From positions 62,001 through 126,000 of the forward strand of contig CBDCFT010000022.1 in NCBI GenBank assembly GCA_965216365.1: 64,000 nucleotides of DNA, given 5' to 3'. The first letter of the stretch is position 1. Each line of letters begins with the position of its first letter. The stretch is from CBDCFT01 sp965216365. Lineage in GTDB: Bacteria > Pseudomonadota > Gammaproteobacteria > Arenicellales > CBDCFT01. The notes below the pieces were generated by a model, which was given only the letters and a program-made list of their open reading frames with translations, ran no database searches and was not told the origin of the DNA. Shown here piece after piece: positions 56,597-64,000 of the stretch. The position numbers and the translations under genes were made by a program.

Positions 56597-57973
56597 TCAA
56601 GCTACCTTTTGCAAGGGGCCAGCGGCATCGTTCAACGCCATCTCGAAGCTGTCAAACAATTCGTCGATTTGCGTCTCGTCGATAATCAGCGGCGGGCAGA
56701 CAGCAACGGCGTCCGCCGGTAAAGCCCGCACAATCAGGCCGTGATTCATGGCATGCTGCACTATTGCTGGAGCTGCCTTCAGCGCGGGATCAAATTGCTC
56801 TTTGGTGGTTTTGTTCGCCACTATTTCCACCGCACCAATCAAACCCACACCACGCGCTTCACCGACCAGCGGATTGCCCTGCAAGCCGTGCAACCGTTCC
56901 TGGAATCGCGGCATGACTTTTCGCACATGACCGACAATATCGCGTTCCTGGTAAATCTTGAGCGTTTCCAGCGCCACGGCTGAAGAAACCGGGTGACTGC
57001 CATAGGTGTAACCCATGCCGAGCGCACCGTGTTTTTTACTTTGTTCAACAAATGCCTCATATATTTCCGGCGAAATCATGACAGCGGCGATAGGCAGGTA
57101 AGCGGAAGACAACTGTTTGGCGCAGGTAATCATGTCGGGGGTGATATCGTATGTCTGGCTGCCCCACATATTACCGGTACGGCCAAACCCGCAAATGACT
57201 TCGTCGGTAATCATTAAAACATTGTAGCGTTTTAGAACCGTCTGGATTTTCTCGAAATAAGTCGCCGGCGGCACCATCACGCCACCCGCACCCATGACCG
57301 GTTCAGCTACAAACGCCGCCACCGTGTCCGGGTCTTCCGCCTTGATTTGTTGCTCCAGCGTATCCGCCAGTCGCGTTGCAAACGCTTCCTCGGATTCACC
57401 CTCCTCCCCGTAACGGTAATAACACGGTGTCTCGGTGTGCAGAAATCGCTCAAGCGGCAGGTCAAAGTCCTGTTGCATCAATGGGATAGCGGTCAAACTT
57501 CCACCAGCTACTGTAACGCCGTGATAACCGCGTTTTCGAGAAATAATTTTCTTCTTTTCCGGCCGGCCGATGGCGTTGTGGTAATACCAGGTGAATTTGA
57601 TCGCGGTATCTATCGCCTCGGAACCGGAGTTGACGAAAAATGCCTTGGCCATCGGTGCCGGCGCGATAGAAATTAATTTTTCCGCAAGTCCTATAGCCGG
57701 TTCGCAGGCCCGATGGGCAAAACTGTGACTGTACGGCAGTTTTTTCAACTGCTCGGTCGCCGCATCCACCAGACGCGGCTCGCTAAAACCGAGCGAGGTA
57801 CACCACAATCCGGCTAAACCCTCCAAATAGCGGTTTCCCTTGTTATCCCATACATAAATGCCCTCACCACGCTCAATGACCAGCGGGCCTTGCTCCTCAT
57901 GCAGCGCCAGGTTGGTATACGGGTGTAAACTGTATTGAATATCTTTTTCGGCTAATGTGTTTGTATTTGACAT
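56597..57973 (-). CDS. Class III (omega) aminotransferase
   Basis: The 458-residue protein belongs to the PLP class III family that acts on beta-alanine, taurine, polyamines or other omega-amino groups. Visible signatures are FVNSGSEAIDTAIKF, the RGYHGVTVAGGSLT segment, the cofactor Asp in LMITDEVICGFGRTG and the Schiff-base lysine in TCAKQLSSAYLPIAA. TYGSHPVSSAVALE follows. The substrate cannot be named from sequence. With the next gene it may form a small catabolic pair. Confidence 0.92.
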   Translation of the reverse strand: MSNTNTLAEKDIQYSLHPYTNLALHEEQGPLVIERGEGIYVWDNKGNRYLEGLAGLWCTSLGFSEPRLVDAATEQLKKLPYSHSFAHRACEPAIGLAEKLISIAPAPMAKAFFVNSGSEAIDTAIKFTWYYHNAIGRPEKKKIISRKRGYHGVTVAGGSLTAIPLMQQDFDLPLERFLHTETPCYYRYGEEGESEEAFATRLADTLEQQIKAEDPDTVAAFVAEPVMGAGGVMVPPATYFEKIQTVLKRYNVLMITDEVICGFGRTGNMWGSQTYDITPDMITCAKQLSSAYLPIAAVMISPEIYEAFVEQSKKHGALGMGYTYGSHPVSSAVALETLKIYQERDIVGHVRKVMPRFQERLHGLQGNPLVGEARGVGLIGAVEIVANKTTKEQFDPALKAAPAIVQHAMNHGLIVRALPADAVAVCPPLIIDETQIDELFDSFEMALNDAAGPLQKVA

Positions 57974-58173
57974 GATAATTTTCCTGCACTAATCAGTTTA
58001 ACATTGGGCTATTACGGGGCTTTTTCCCGTAGCTTCGCCCAGCTAAAATAAACCTTCTGTATAGTTCACTGTCCAAACCCTTGCTGCACGTATGTATTGT
58101 GATTCAACTTTCTTTCAACAAACGCATTTGATGGCGTTTGTAATCGTTAACGCATGATGTTTCATTTTACCCG

Positions 58174-59574
58174 ATGAGCACATTCGAATCAGGCGACGAA
58201 ACCTCTAAAACCCCTTATCTGCAACCGGGCGAAAGCGACGGTGCGGTCACTATAAAGCGCTGTCTTACCGCCAGCAACCACGGATTTATCTACCTGGCCA
58301 GGGACATTGCAAATGGCCGGCCGGTGTTTTTACAGGAATACTTCCCCACCGGTGTTGCCATGCGCAATGATGACCGCAGTGTCAGCCCGCGCTCAAAAAA
58401 AACCAGTGCGTTGTTCGAAGAAGGATTGACCCAGTTCTTACAGGATGCGCGCACTCTCAGCCAGATAAACGATCCACACATTGCACATGTACAACGGTAC
58501 ATGGAAAACAACGGCACTGCTTATATGACCATCGACGGCGATCATGGTCAACTGCTGAGTGAACATTTAAAACATCAGCATGAACGGTTTACCGAAGAAG
58601 ACATTCGCCAGTTATTGTTTTCGTTGATGAAAGGTCTCAGTGTTATTCACGACCGTCATGTCTTCCATCGTGACCTCCACCCGGGACACGTTTATTTGCG
58701 TGACATCGGGCCGGCCCTGTTATTGGGCTTTGGCGCCAATTCACAGCATCTTCCATCCGGTGCGGATCGCAGCATTTTGTCGGATATGGCAACTACCGGC
58801 TATTCACCGGTGGAGCGTTATCAACAAGGCGGTCGTATCGGCCCATCCACTGACTTGTACTCGCTGGGCGCGATCATTTACCGCTGTATCACGGGCATAA
58901 CGCCGGTTGAAGCAAAGCGACGCGTCGCCGCTTCCATGAACAACGAAGAAGACCCGCTCGTTCCTGCGCGCGAAATACTGCGCGGCAAATACAGTAGTGG
59001 GTTTCTTGGCGTGGTGGACTGGATGCTGCAACCCATTGCATCGGATCGACCCGACTCCGTGCAAACCGTCCTGGGCCTGCTCGCACGCAGCCGCATACGC
59101 GAAGACAATAAACGATTGCAACCTAAGGTCGTCGATAACACAAAGATCGACACACCGCCCGCCCGCGCACCGCTGACCGCCGTTAAGGACGAGCCGGCTG
59201 ATAATAGTTTGCAGGCGTCGACAGCCACACGGCGCAATGCCCTGCCAATCCAGAGATTGTTCCGGCGCGTGGGTTGGATAAGCTGGACCGTGTTGGGGTG
59301 CGCGGCGTTAATTACGCTGGGGTATTTCGGTTTCAAATCACCCGTGCCACCTGATACAAGCGAGACGCAGGAGTCAATCGCTCAATTAGCGCCCGCCGAG
59401 AATACAGACGACATCGCCGTTGAACAGCAGGGCGGAATTGCACCGGGGCAAGCCCCGGCGGACAAACTGCCGCCTTCGAAAATTCCAACCTCGACGCGCT
59501 CGAATGGCACGCCCAGTTCTGCGAGCAGCCAGCGCGGCCGGCAGTCGCGAGTCCATGGTTTGCTGCTTCCGTAG
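58174..59574 (+). CDS. Membrane-anchored serine/threonine kinase-like protein, predicted pseudokinase, cut off at a junction
   Basis: Residues 25-310 have a bacterial Hanks-type kinase fold, but key positions are changed. The ATP-binding Lys of the usual IKEYFP is Gln54 (FLQEYFP), and the HRDLKPxN loop is HRDLHPGH with His172 for Asn. DFG is GFG (Gly185), and the alpha-C Glu appears as Asp. Only the catalytic-loop Asp167 is kept. GYSPVERY stands for the APE region. A linker and one transmembrane helix (about 368-388) follow, then a Pro/Thr-rich tail. From about residue 425 the frame is antisense to a foreign gene, so the last 45 codons are probably not native and the true C-terminus is lost. 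It is likely a regulator or scaffold. Confidence 0.82.
   Translation: MSTFESGDETSKTPYLQPGESDGAVTIKRCLTASNHGFIYLARDIANGRPVFLQEYFPTGVAMRNDDRSVSPRSKKTSALFEEGLTQFLQDARTLSQINDPHIAHVQRYMENNGTAYMTIDGDHGQLLSEHLKHQHERFTEEDIRQLLFSLMKGLSVIHDRHVFHRDLHPGHVYLRDIGPALLLGFGANSQHLPSGADRSILSDMATTGYSPVERYQQGGRIGPSTDLYSLGAIIYRCITGITPVEAKRRVAASMNNEEDPLVPAREILRGKYSSGFLGVVDWMLQPIASDRPDSVQTVLGLLARSRIREDNKRLQPKVVDNTKIDTPPARAPLTAVKDEPADNSLQASTATRRNALPIQRLFRRVGWISWTVLGCAALITLGYFGFKSPVPPDTSETQESIAQLAPAENTDDIAVEQQGGIAPGQAPADKLPPSKIPTSTRSNGTPSSASSQRGRQSRVHGLLLP
59443..59458. repeat. Perfect palindrome at the composition junction
   Basis: CCGGGGC, two bases, then GCCCCGG form a 7-bp perfect inverted repeat. It sits exactly where the kinase-like frame stops making sense and the opposite-strand glutathione S-transferase frame loses its family pattern. 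Confidence 0.7.
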
Positions 59575-59582
59575 ATCTTCAT
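59460..59582 (-). pseudogene. 5' fragment of a glutathione S-transferase gene
   Basis: From the ATG at 59582, with AGGAG seven bases upstream, about 40 codons match a GST thioredoxin-like start: MKIYGSSKPWTR, then WLLAELGVPFERVEV and FEGG. After that the expected LNPxGxVPALxDG pattern is absent and the frame ends at a stop near 59382. A GST normally has about 200 residues, so only the first fifth is here. The codon use is GC-rich like the sequence to its right. Confidence 0.7.
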
Positions 59583-59879
59583 TCGCTTCTCCTGGTTCCG
59601 TGATCCCGCAGTCGCGTCGGAAAATCGCGTCGGGACGGTCATCGTTGCAGGTACGTTGACTCGATCGCGGTCGCGATCCCAGGTCTTGGCGTCTCGTTTT
59701 CATGCGGGTTCGTCTCTCCTTCTCTGCGCTCACAGAAACAAAACGATTACAATGACTTGCAATCCTTCCCTTTCTCGACCTCCGACACCAGATCCAAAAA
59801 AATCGCGCCGGCTGTCGAATCCGTCGCACCCCTGGCGTCCTCGATTGGAGAACAACAAACCGGTAGCGGGACTGGAACG
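59583..59879. other. Intergenic region between the divergent GST fragment and the YCII gene
   Basis: About 300 bases with no supported gene. It should hold divergent promoters. TACAAT at 59748-59753 is a possible -10 for the YCII-sigma pair, without a clear -35. Frames that cross it on both strands lack family motifs. Confidence 0.5.
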
Positions 59880-60263
59880 ATGGACACAGCCGAACGCACA
59901 GAGCACCCTTCGACCATGAAGCGCTTCATGATCATCATGCGCGAAAACGACGGCGGATGGAGCGAAGTGGGCGCTGACGAGCAACAGCGCATCCTGGGGC
60001 GGTACTTCGACTGGATCGACGAGCTCACCGAGCAGGGCCACTACGAGGGTGGCGAAGCCCTGGCACCCGGTGGCTACGTCTGGCGAATCGTCGACGGTGC
60101 CGTCACCGACGGTCCTTTCACCGAAACCAAAGAAGTACTCACCGGCGTGTTCATCATCCGCGCTGCAAGCATGGCCGAGGCCACTGATATTGCGAGCTCC
60201 TGCCCTTCTCTGAGTCATGGCCTTTCGATCGAGCTCCGTGAGATCATCGAGTACACGCGGTAA
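59880..60263 (+). CDS. YCII/DGPF-domain protein, partner of an ECF42 sigma factor
   Basis: From the ATG at 59880 the protein has 127 residues; an ATG at 59916 (MKRFMIIM) is also possible. It has the family's FMIIMREN start, the middle GEALAPGG and the hallmark VTDGPFTETKEVLTGVFII, followed by the helical end. DGPF proteins are small ferredoxin-like folds whose genes accompany ECF42 sigma factors; their biochemical role is unsettled. The sigma gene begins 13 bases after its stop. Confidence 0.9.
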   Translation: MDTAERTEHPSTMKRFMIIMRENDGGWSEVGADEQQRILGRYFDWIDELTEQGHYEGGEALAPGGYVWRIVDGAVTDGPFTETKEVLTGVFIIRAASMAEATDIASSCPSLSHGLSIELREIIEYTR

Positions 60264-60276
60264 CATCGCCTCCGCG

Positions 60277-61578
60277 ATGCCCTCCGACGGCAAACGCCGC
60301 CGCGTCGACGGCTTGCTCGATCATTTCTTTCGCCACCAGCACGGCCGAGTCATCGCCGCCCTGTTGCGAACGTTGGGCTCGAGCCACCTCGATCTCGCCG
60401 AGGCCGCGGTTCAGGAAGCGCTGGTCCGCGCTCTCCGGGTCTGGCCCATGCGCGGCATCCCCGACGACCCACCGTCGTGGCTGCTCCTGGTGGCCCGCAA
60501 TCACGCCATCGACCAGCTCCGCAAGAGCACGCGCACTCGCGATCTGCGCCGCGCCCTGGAGCGCGAGCGCGACAGCGCACCGGCCTCGCGGGCCGCCAAA
60601 GCCGGATTTGCCAGCGAGCTCACCGACGACCAGCTGGCCATGATGTTCATGTGCTGCGACCCGGCCGTCGATCACAGCGCGCGCATCGCCCTCACCCTGA
60701 AAGTCGTGAGCGGCTTCAGCACCGCCGAGATCGCCCGGGCCTTTTTCCTCAAAGAGGCCACGGTGGCCCAGCGCATCGTTCGGGCCAAGCGACGCATCAC
60801 CAAGACCGGCCAGCCGCTGGCCATCCCCGAGCCGGCAGAGCTGCCCGAGCGGCTCGATCCCGTGCTGTCGGTGCTGTACCTCGTCTTCAACGAGGGCTAC
60901 ACCCACCGCGACGAAACCCAGGCCCTGCGCGACGATCTGTGCGACGAGGCCATCCGACTGATCACTCTTTTGGCCCAGCATCCCACTGCATCGCATCCGC
61001 GCGTCCACGCTTTGCGCGCGCTCATGCTGCTGCAGTCGTCGCGCCTCGACGCGCGCCAGGACGACCGCGGCTGGCTCTTGCCCATTCAATCCCAGGACCG
61101 CGATGAATGGAATCGCGATCGCATCGCCGAGGGCATGCGCGCTCTGGCCCTCGCCGGGGCCGGCGCCGAGCTCAGCGACTATCATTTATTGGCCGGAATC
61201 GCCGCCTGTCACGCAACATCGCCGAGCTGGGAAGAAACCAACTGGCGCCGCATCGTGGCCCTCTACGACCAGCTCGCCGCCGGGCGGCAGAGCTTCGTGC
61301 TCGAGCTCAACCGCGCGGTGGCCGTGTCCATGCTCCACGGCCCTCGAGCCGGTCTGCGCTTGCTCGACGACCTCGACACCAGCGACGCCTTGCTGCGCTA
61401 TCATCACGTCGCCGCGGCGCGAGCAGATTTCTACCAGCGCCTGGGTCGCTACGACGAGGCCCGCGCCGCCTTCGAGCGCGCCGCCACGCTGGCCCCCAAC
61501 GAGAGCGAGCGCCTCTATTTGCTCGAATGCGCCCTGTCCTGCCATCCCGGCGGCAATGGATCGATCCTCGAGCACTAG
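60277..61578 (+). CDS. ECF42-type RNA polymerase sigma factor with C-terminal TPR-like extension
   Basis: From the ATG at 60277 the protein has 433 residues. It has sigma region 2 (about 20-90, with AVQEALVRAL and PPSWLLLVARNHAID) and sigma region 4 (about 125-185, with LTLKVVSGFSTAEIARAF and VAQRIVRAKRRI). A long C-terminal domain follows with NEGYTHRD, the ECF42 signature QDRDEWNRDRIAEG and TPR-like repeats (ALLRYHHVAAARADFYQRLGR split over two helices). No anti-sigma gene is adjacent, as is usual for this group, where the extension itself controls activity. It probably drives its own YCII neighbour and the divergent GST. Confidence 0.93.
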   Translation: MPSDGKRRRVDGLLDHFFRHQHGRVIAALLRTLGSSHLDLAEAAVQEALVRALRVWPMRGIPDDPPSWLLLVARNHAIDQLRKSTRTRDLRRALERERDSAPASRAAKAGFASELTDDQLAMMFMCCDPAVDHSARIALTLKVVSGFSTAEIARAFFLKEATVAQRIVRAKRRITKTGQPLAIPEPAELPERLDPVLSVLYLVFNEGYTHRDETQALRDDLCDEAIRLITLLAQHPTASHPRVHALRALMLLQSSRLDARQDDRGWLLPIQSQDRDEWNRDRIAEGMRALALAGAGAELSDYHLLAGIAACHATSPSWEETNWRRIVALYDQLAAGRQSFVLELNRAVAVSMLHGPRAGLRLLDDLDTSDALLRYHHVAAARADFYQRLGRYDEARAAFERAATLAPNESERLYLLECALSCHPGGNGSILEH

Positions 61579-61590
61579 AAATCGAGTTTT
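61567..61590 (+). terminator. Weak candidate terminator after the sigma gene
   Basis: CTCGA (61567-61571) pairs with TCGAG (61582-61586) around the stop codon and is followed by TTTT. The stem is only five base pairs, so support is slight. Confidence 0.25.
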
Positions 61591-61643
61591 AGACTCTTTT
61601 GAGCTGATATCCGATCGCGCCTCTGGTTAGATTGCCCGGCTTC

Positions 61644-63309
61644 ATGGAAGTCGTCTCGCTCGAAATGGTGATGGGCCTCTTTGGCGGGCTGGCCCTGTTC
61701 CTCTACGGGATGGAACGCATGGCCGGCGCGCTCAAAGTGGTTGCCGGGCAACCGCATGCGGGCCATCCTGGGCACGCTCACAGGCAATCGATTCGTCGGT
61801 GTGCTCACCGGCGCCGGCATCACCGCGGTGCTGCAATCGTCCTCGGTCACCACCGTGATGCTGGTCGGCTTCGTGTCGGCCGGGCTGATGTCGCTTTCGC
61901 AGGCTATCGGCGTGGTGCTCGGCGCCAACATCGGCACCACGGTGACCGCTCAGATCATCGCGTTCAAGGTCACCAAGTTCGCGCTCGTGCCCGTGGCCAT
62001 CGGCTTCGTCGTGTACTTCCTGGCCAAGAAAGAGCGCACCCGGCAGTACGGCTATCTCATCATGGGGTTGGGCCTCATCTTCTTCGGCATGTCGCTGATG
62101 AGCGCATCCATGAAACCGCTGCGCGGCTACCCGCCGTTCATCGACTGGATGCAGAGCATATCGTCGCCGGCGATCGCGATCATCGTGGCTGCCGCGTTCA
62201 CGGCCCTGGTGCAGTCGTCGTCGGCGACCATGGGCGTCGTCATCGCCATGTCCATGCAAGGACTGGTGAGCCTGGAAACCGGCATCGCCCTTTTGCTGGG
62301 CGCCAACATCGGAACCTGCATCACCGCCGGGTTGGCCGCCATCGGCAAGCCGCGCGAGGCGGTTCGCGTGGCTGTCGCTCATACCGCATTCAATGTACTC
62401 GGAGCCCTGCTCGTGGTCTGGTTCATCCCCTACTTCAGCGACCTGGTCCGGCTGATCTCACCGGCTGCCGACGCCGGACTGGTCGGCACCGATCGCCTGG
62501 CGGCCGAGGCGCCCAGGCAAATCGCCAACGCCCATACGATCTTCAACATCGGCGTGGCCGTGGTCTTCTTGCCGCTGGCGCCACTTTTGGCGCGATTCTG
62601 CGAGTGGGTGGTGCGCGATCGCCCGATCGCCGACGTCGAGATGATCCGGCCCAAGTACCTCCACGACGAGCTCCTCGCCACGCCTTCCCTGGCTCTGGCG
62701 GCCGTGCGCGCCGAGATCGGCCGGCTGGGCGAGAGAGTCAAGAACATGCTCTCGCGTGTCATAGTCGCGGTCCTTCGCGGCGACGACGAAGACCTGGATG
62801 CGGTGGCCGAGCTGGACGACGAGGTCGACGATCTACACAGCCATATCGTGGAATACCTCGGCAAGATCAGCCAGAAAACCCTGAGCCGCGACGCCATGGA
62901 GGAGTTCTTTGGCCTACTCGAGGCCACCAACGCCTTCGAAAATGCCGGAGACGTCATCGAGACCGAGCTGGTCGGCCAGGGCCGGCAACGGCTGCGAGAA
63001 AACGTCACGGTCAGCGCGGCGACCCAGGAGGTGATCGAAAACCTCCACAACGCTGTGCTCGACGCCCTCGCCGACGCGGTCGCGGCGGTGCGCAACAACG
63101 ACGCCGAGCTGGCCCGTGCGGTCATCGCCCACAAGCCGAAAATTGCCGAGCTGGTCGAGGCGGCCAGTCATCATCAGGCCGATCGCCTCGTCGCCGACGA
63201 GCCCAACCGCCTGGCCACCTACGCTCTGGAAACCGACATCCTCGAAAAGCTGCGCAGAATCTACTACTTCGCCAAAAGAGCGGCCAAAGTGGTGGCTTCG
63301 AAGCCGTAG
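61644..63309 (+). CDS. Na/Pi cotransporter family protein with PhoU-like domain, one apparent frameshift
   Basis: The N-terminus (MEVVSLEMVMGLFGG then LYGMERMAGALKVVAG) lies in one frame and the rest, from NRMRAILGTLTGN to the stop, in the next. Removing one G from GGG at 61746-61748 joins them into about 554 residues. The two inverted transport repeats are clear: ITAVLQSSSVTTVM and later TALVQSSSATMGVV, each with its QSSS motif, each followed by LLGANIGT-type loops. A helical PhoU-like domain (about 345-545) ends the protein. It should import phosphate with sodium or regulate phosphate uptake. The frameshift is probably a base-call error. The gene converges on a universal stress protein gene. 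Confidence 0.88.
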
Positions 63310-63333
63310 CCGCGCTGCCTGGCAGCCGCCCCG

Positions 63334-63789
63334 CTATTTGATGATCGTCACCGGGGCCGGGCACAGGCGCACGATCTGCTCGGCCTTGGAACCGATGAGC
63401 AACCGCTCGAGCCCGGTGCGCCCCTGGCTGCCCATGACCACCATGACGGGTTTGGACCTTTTGACGATCTCGAGGATCCGCTTGACCGGAAGACCCGTGA
63501 CCAGAACCGGAACAGCCCTGGCGATTGCCTTGCTCTTGGGCTGCTTTTCGCGCAATCGCTTCAGGTGATCCTTCATCTGCTGATCGGCGGCGTCTTCCAG
63601 GCGCCGGACCACCTTCTTGCGCTTGGTGTCGGCGTAGTAGCCCGGCGCATGCCCGGGGTCGTGGACCACGTGCAGCAGCACCAGCGGTGCTTTTCGGCAT
63701 TCGGAGGCCTGAGCCGCAAAAATCGCGGCTCTCTCGCTGTTGGGCGAAAAATCCGTCGCGACGAGCACGCAGCCTTTCGGAATATTCAC
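63334..63789 (-). CDS. Universal stress protein (UspA family), ATP-binding type
   Basis: The 151-residue single-domain protein begins with VLVATDFSPNSERA and has LLHVVHDPG. It ends with the nucleotide-binding signature GSQGRTGLERLLIGS followed by APVTII, which marks the ATP-binding subgroup. The usual role is survival under stress or starvation. Its 5' region is GC-rich and has several CGGAC half-sites 100-160 bases upstream. Confidence 0.92.
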   Translation of the reverse strand: MNIPKGCVLVATDFSPNSERAAIFAAQASECRKAPLVLLHVVHDPGHAPGYYADTKRKKVVRRLEDAADQQMKDHLKRLREKQPKSKAIARAVPVLVTGLPVKRILEIVKRSKPVMVVMGSQGRTGLERLLIGSKAEQIVRLCPAPVTIIK

Positions 63790-63889
63790 GACAACATGAT
63801 AGCAACTTCGCGCGGGTCGATTGTCTCAGGACTGTGACAAAAGCATGGCGACGGCTCGGAAGCGGCTCGCCGGGACAGTAGGAGCCGCC

Positions 63890-63948
63890 GTCCGGGGATC
63901 CGGACGATTTGCTGGCCTTATCTCGGACACCCGTCCGAGTACCCGGAC
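63890..63948. repeat. Cluster of GTCCG/CGGAC inverted repeats
   Basis: Three inverted repeats occur within 59 bases: GTCCGG-4-CCGGAC at 63890-63905, TCGGAC-4-GTCCGA at 63923-63938, and GTCCG-6-CGGAC at 63933-63948, the last two sharing an arm. Such paired half-sites resemble operators for a dimeric regulator upstream of the minus-strand stress-protein gene or of a gene beyond the right edge. The remaining bases to 64000 show no supported gene. Confidence 0.45.
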
Positions 63949-64000
63949 GCCGTAACGCATTTTCGAGTAGTTGCCACTGGCACAAAAGATGCTTTTGTCT

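Noticed and set aside
59386..59829. The GST continuing in a second frame (ALLFNGDVV-like stretch)
   Set aside because: The resemblance to the GST proline-loop region is short, and the same bases encode the kinase tail on the other strand, so it is most likely coincidence across the junction.
60244..61185. A 313-codon minus-strand frame opposite the sigma gene
   Set aside because: Long open antisense frames are expected in GC-rich DNA; it has low-complexity content and no motif.
63122..63985. A 287-codon minus-strand frame over the stress-protein gene
   Set aside because: It is Arg/Gly-rich shadow coding; the UspA frame in the same place has clear motifs.

Overview
The window reads as two unrelated pieces of genome joined near position 59,450. 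Positions 1 to about 59,440 come from a gammaproteobacterium of moderate GC content. Its conserved blocks match those of Pseudomonas and Chromatiales-type genomes: leuC-leuD-leuB-asd-fimV with truA-trpF-accD-folC-SPOR-cvpA-purF, dcd-apbC-metG with rnfB-nth, rnr-rlmB, purA-hisZ-DUF2065-hflC-hflK-hflX-hfq-miaA-mutL-amidase-tsaE-nnr with divergent queG, and tRNA-Ser-ffs-dnaX-ybaB-recR-orn. Positions from about 59,460 to the end are clearly more GC-rich (a hand count of one 60-base line at 62,461 gives 47 G/C, against 29 in a line at 58,621). They carry genes of another kind of bacterium, perhaps a myxobacterial or other deltaproteobacterial lineage.

Layout. 1-8.2 kb: a secreted subtilase running off the left edge, then a minus-strand biosynthetic run (purF, cvpA, a SPOR protein, folC, accD, trpF, truA). 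8.3-10.4 kb: trpBA on the plus strand, closed by a long hairpin shared with the convergent fimV side. 10.4-20.7 kb: two tandem FimV-like polarity/pilus proteins behind asd and the leucine genes. 20.8-30.8 kb: aroC, dcd, apbC, metG, a lone RnfB-type ferredoxin, nth, a DUF1841 gene, an ArsS-type radical SAM enzyme and a MerA-like flavoprotein. 30.8-32.5 kb: a decayed zone with the 3' end of an MFS transporter and a broken HNH gene. 32.5-49.5 kb: RNA processing, the purA-hisZ-hfl-hfq-miaA-mutL superoperon and cell-wall and tRNA modification genes. 50.6-51.7 kb: two unrecognised genes inserted between queG and orn. 51.8-55.3 kb: orn, recR, ybaB, dnaX, the SRP RNA and tRNA-Ser(GGA). 55.4-59.4 kb: two aminotransferases and a membrane-anchored kinase-like protein with degraded catalytic residues. 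59.5-64 kb: a glutathione S-transferase fragment, a YCII/DGPF protein with its ECF42-type sigma factor, a Na/Pi cotransporter and a universal stress protein.

Four genes (folC twice, the HNH gene, the Na/Pi transporter) are broken by what look like single extra bases inside short homopolymers, on both sides of the junction. This pattern favours sequence error over gene death for folC and the transporter. The HNH gene also has a nonsense codon and looks truly decayed.

The most interesting biological signals are: a run of nine A residues in dnaX placed so that a -1 shift would give a gamma-like short product; the predicted pseudokinase at 58.2 kb; the tandem FimV paralogues; and the lone, anchorless RnfB. 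The clearest structural signal is the junction itself, where two converging genes are both cut off at a perfect palindrome.
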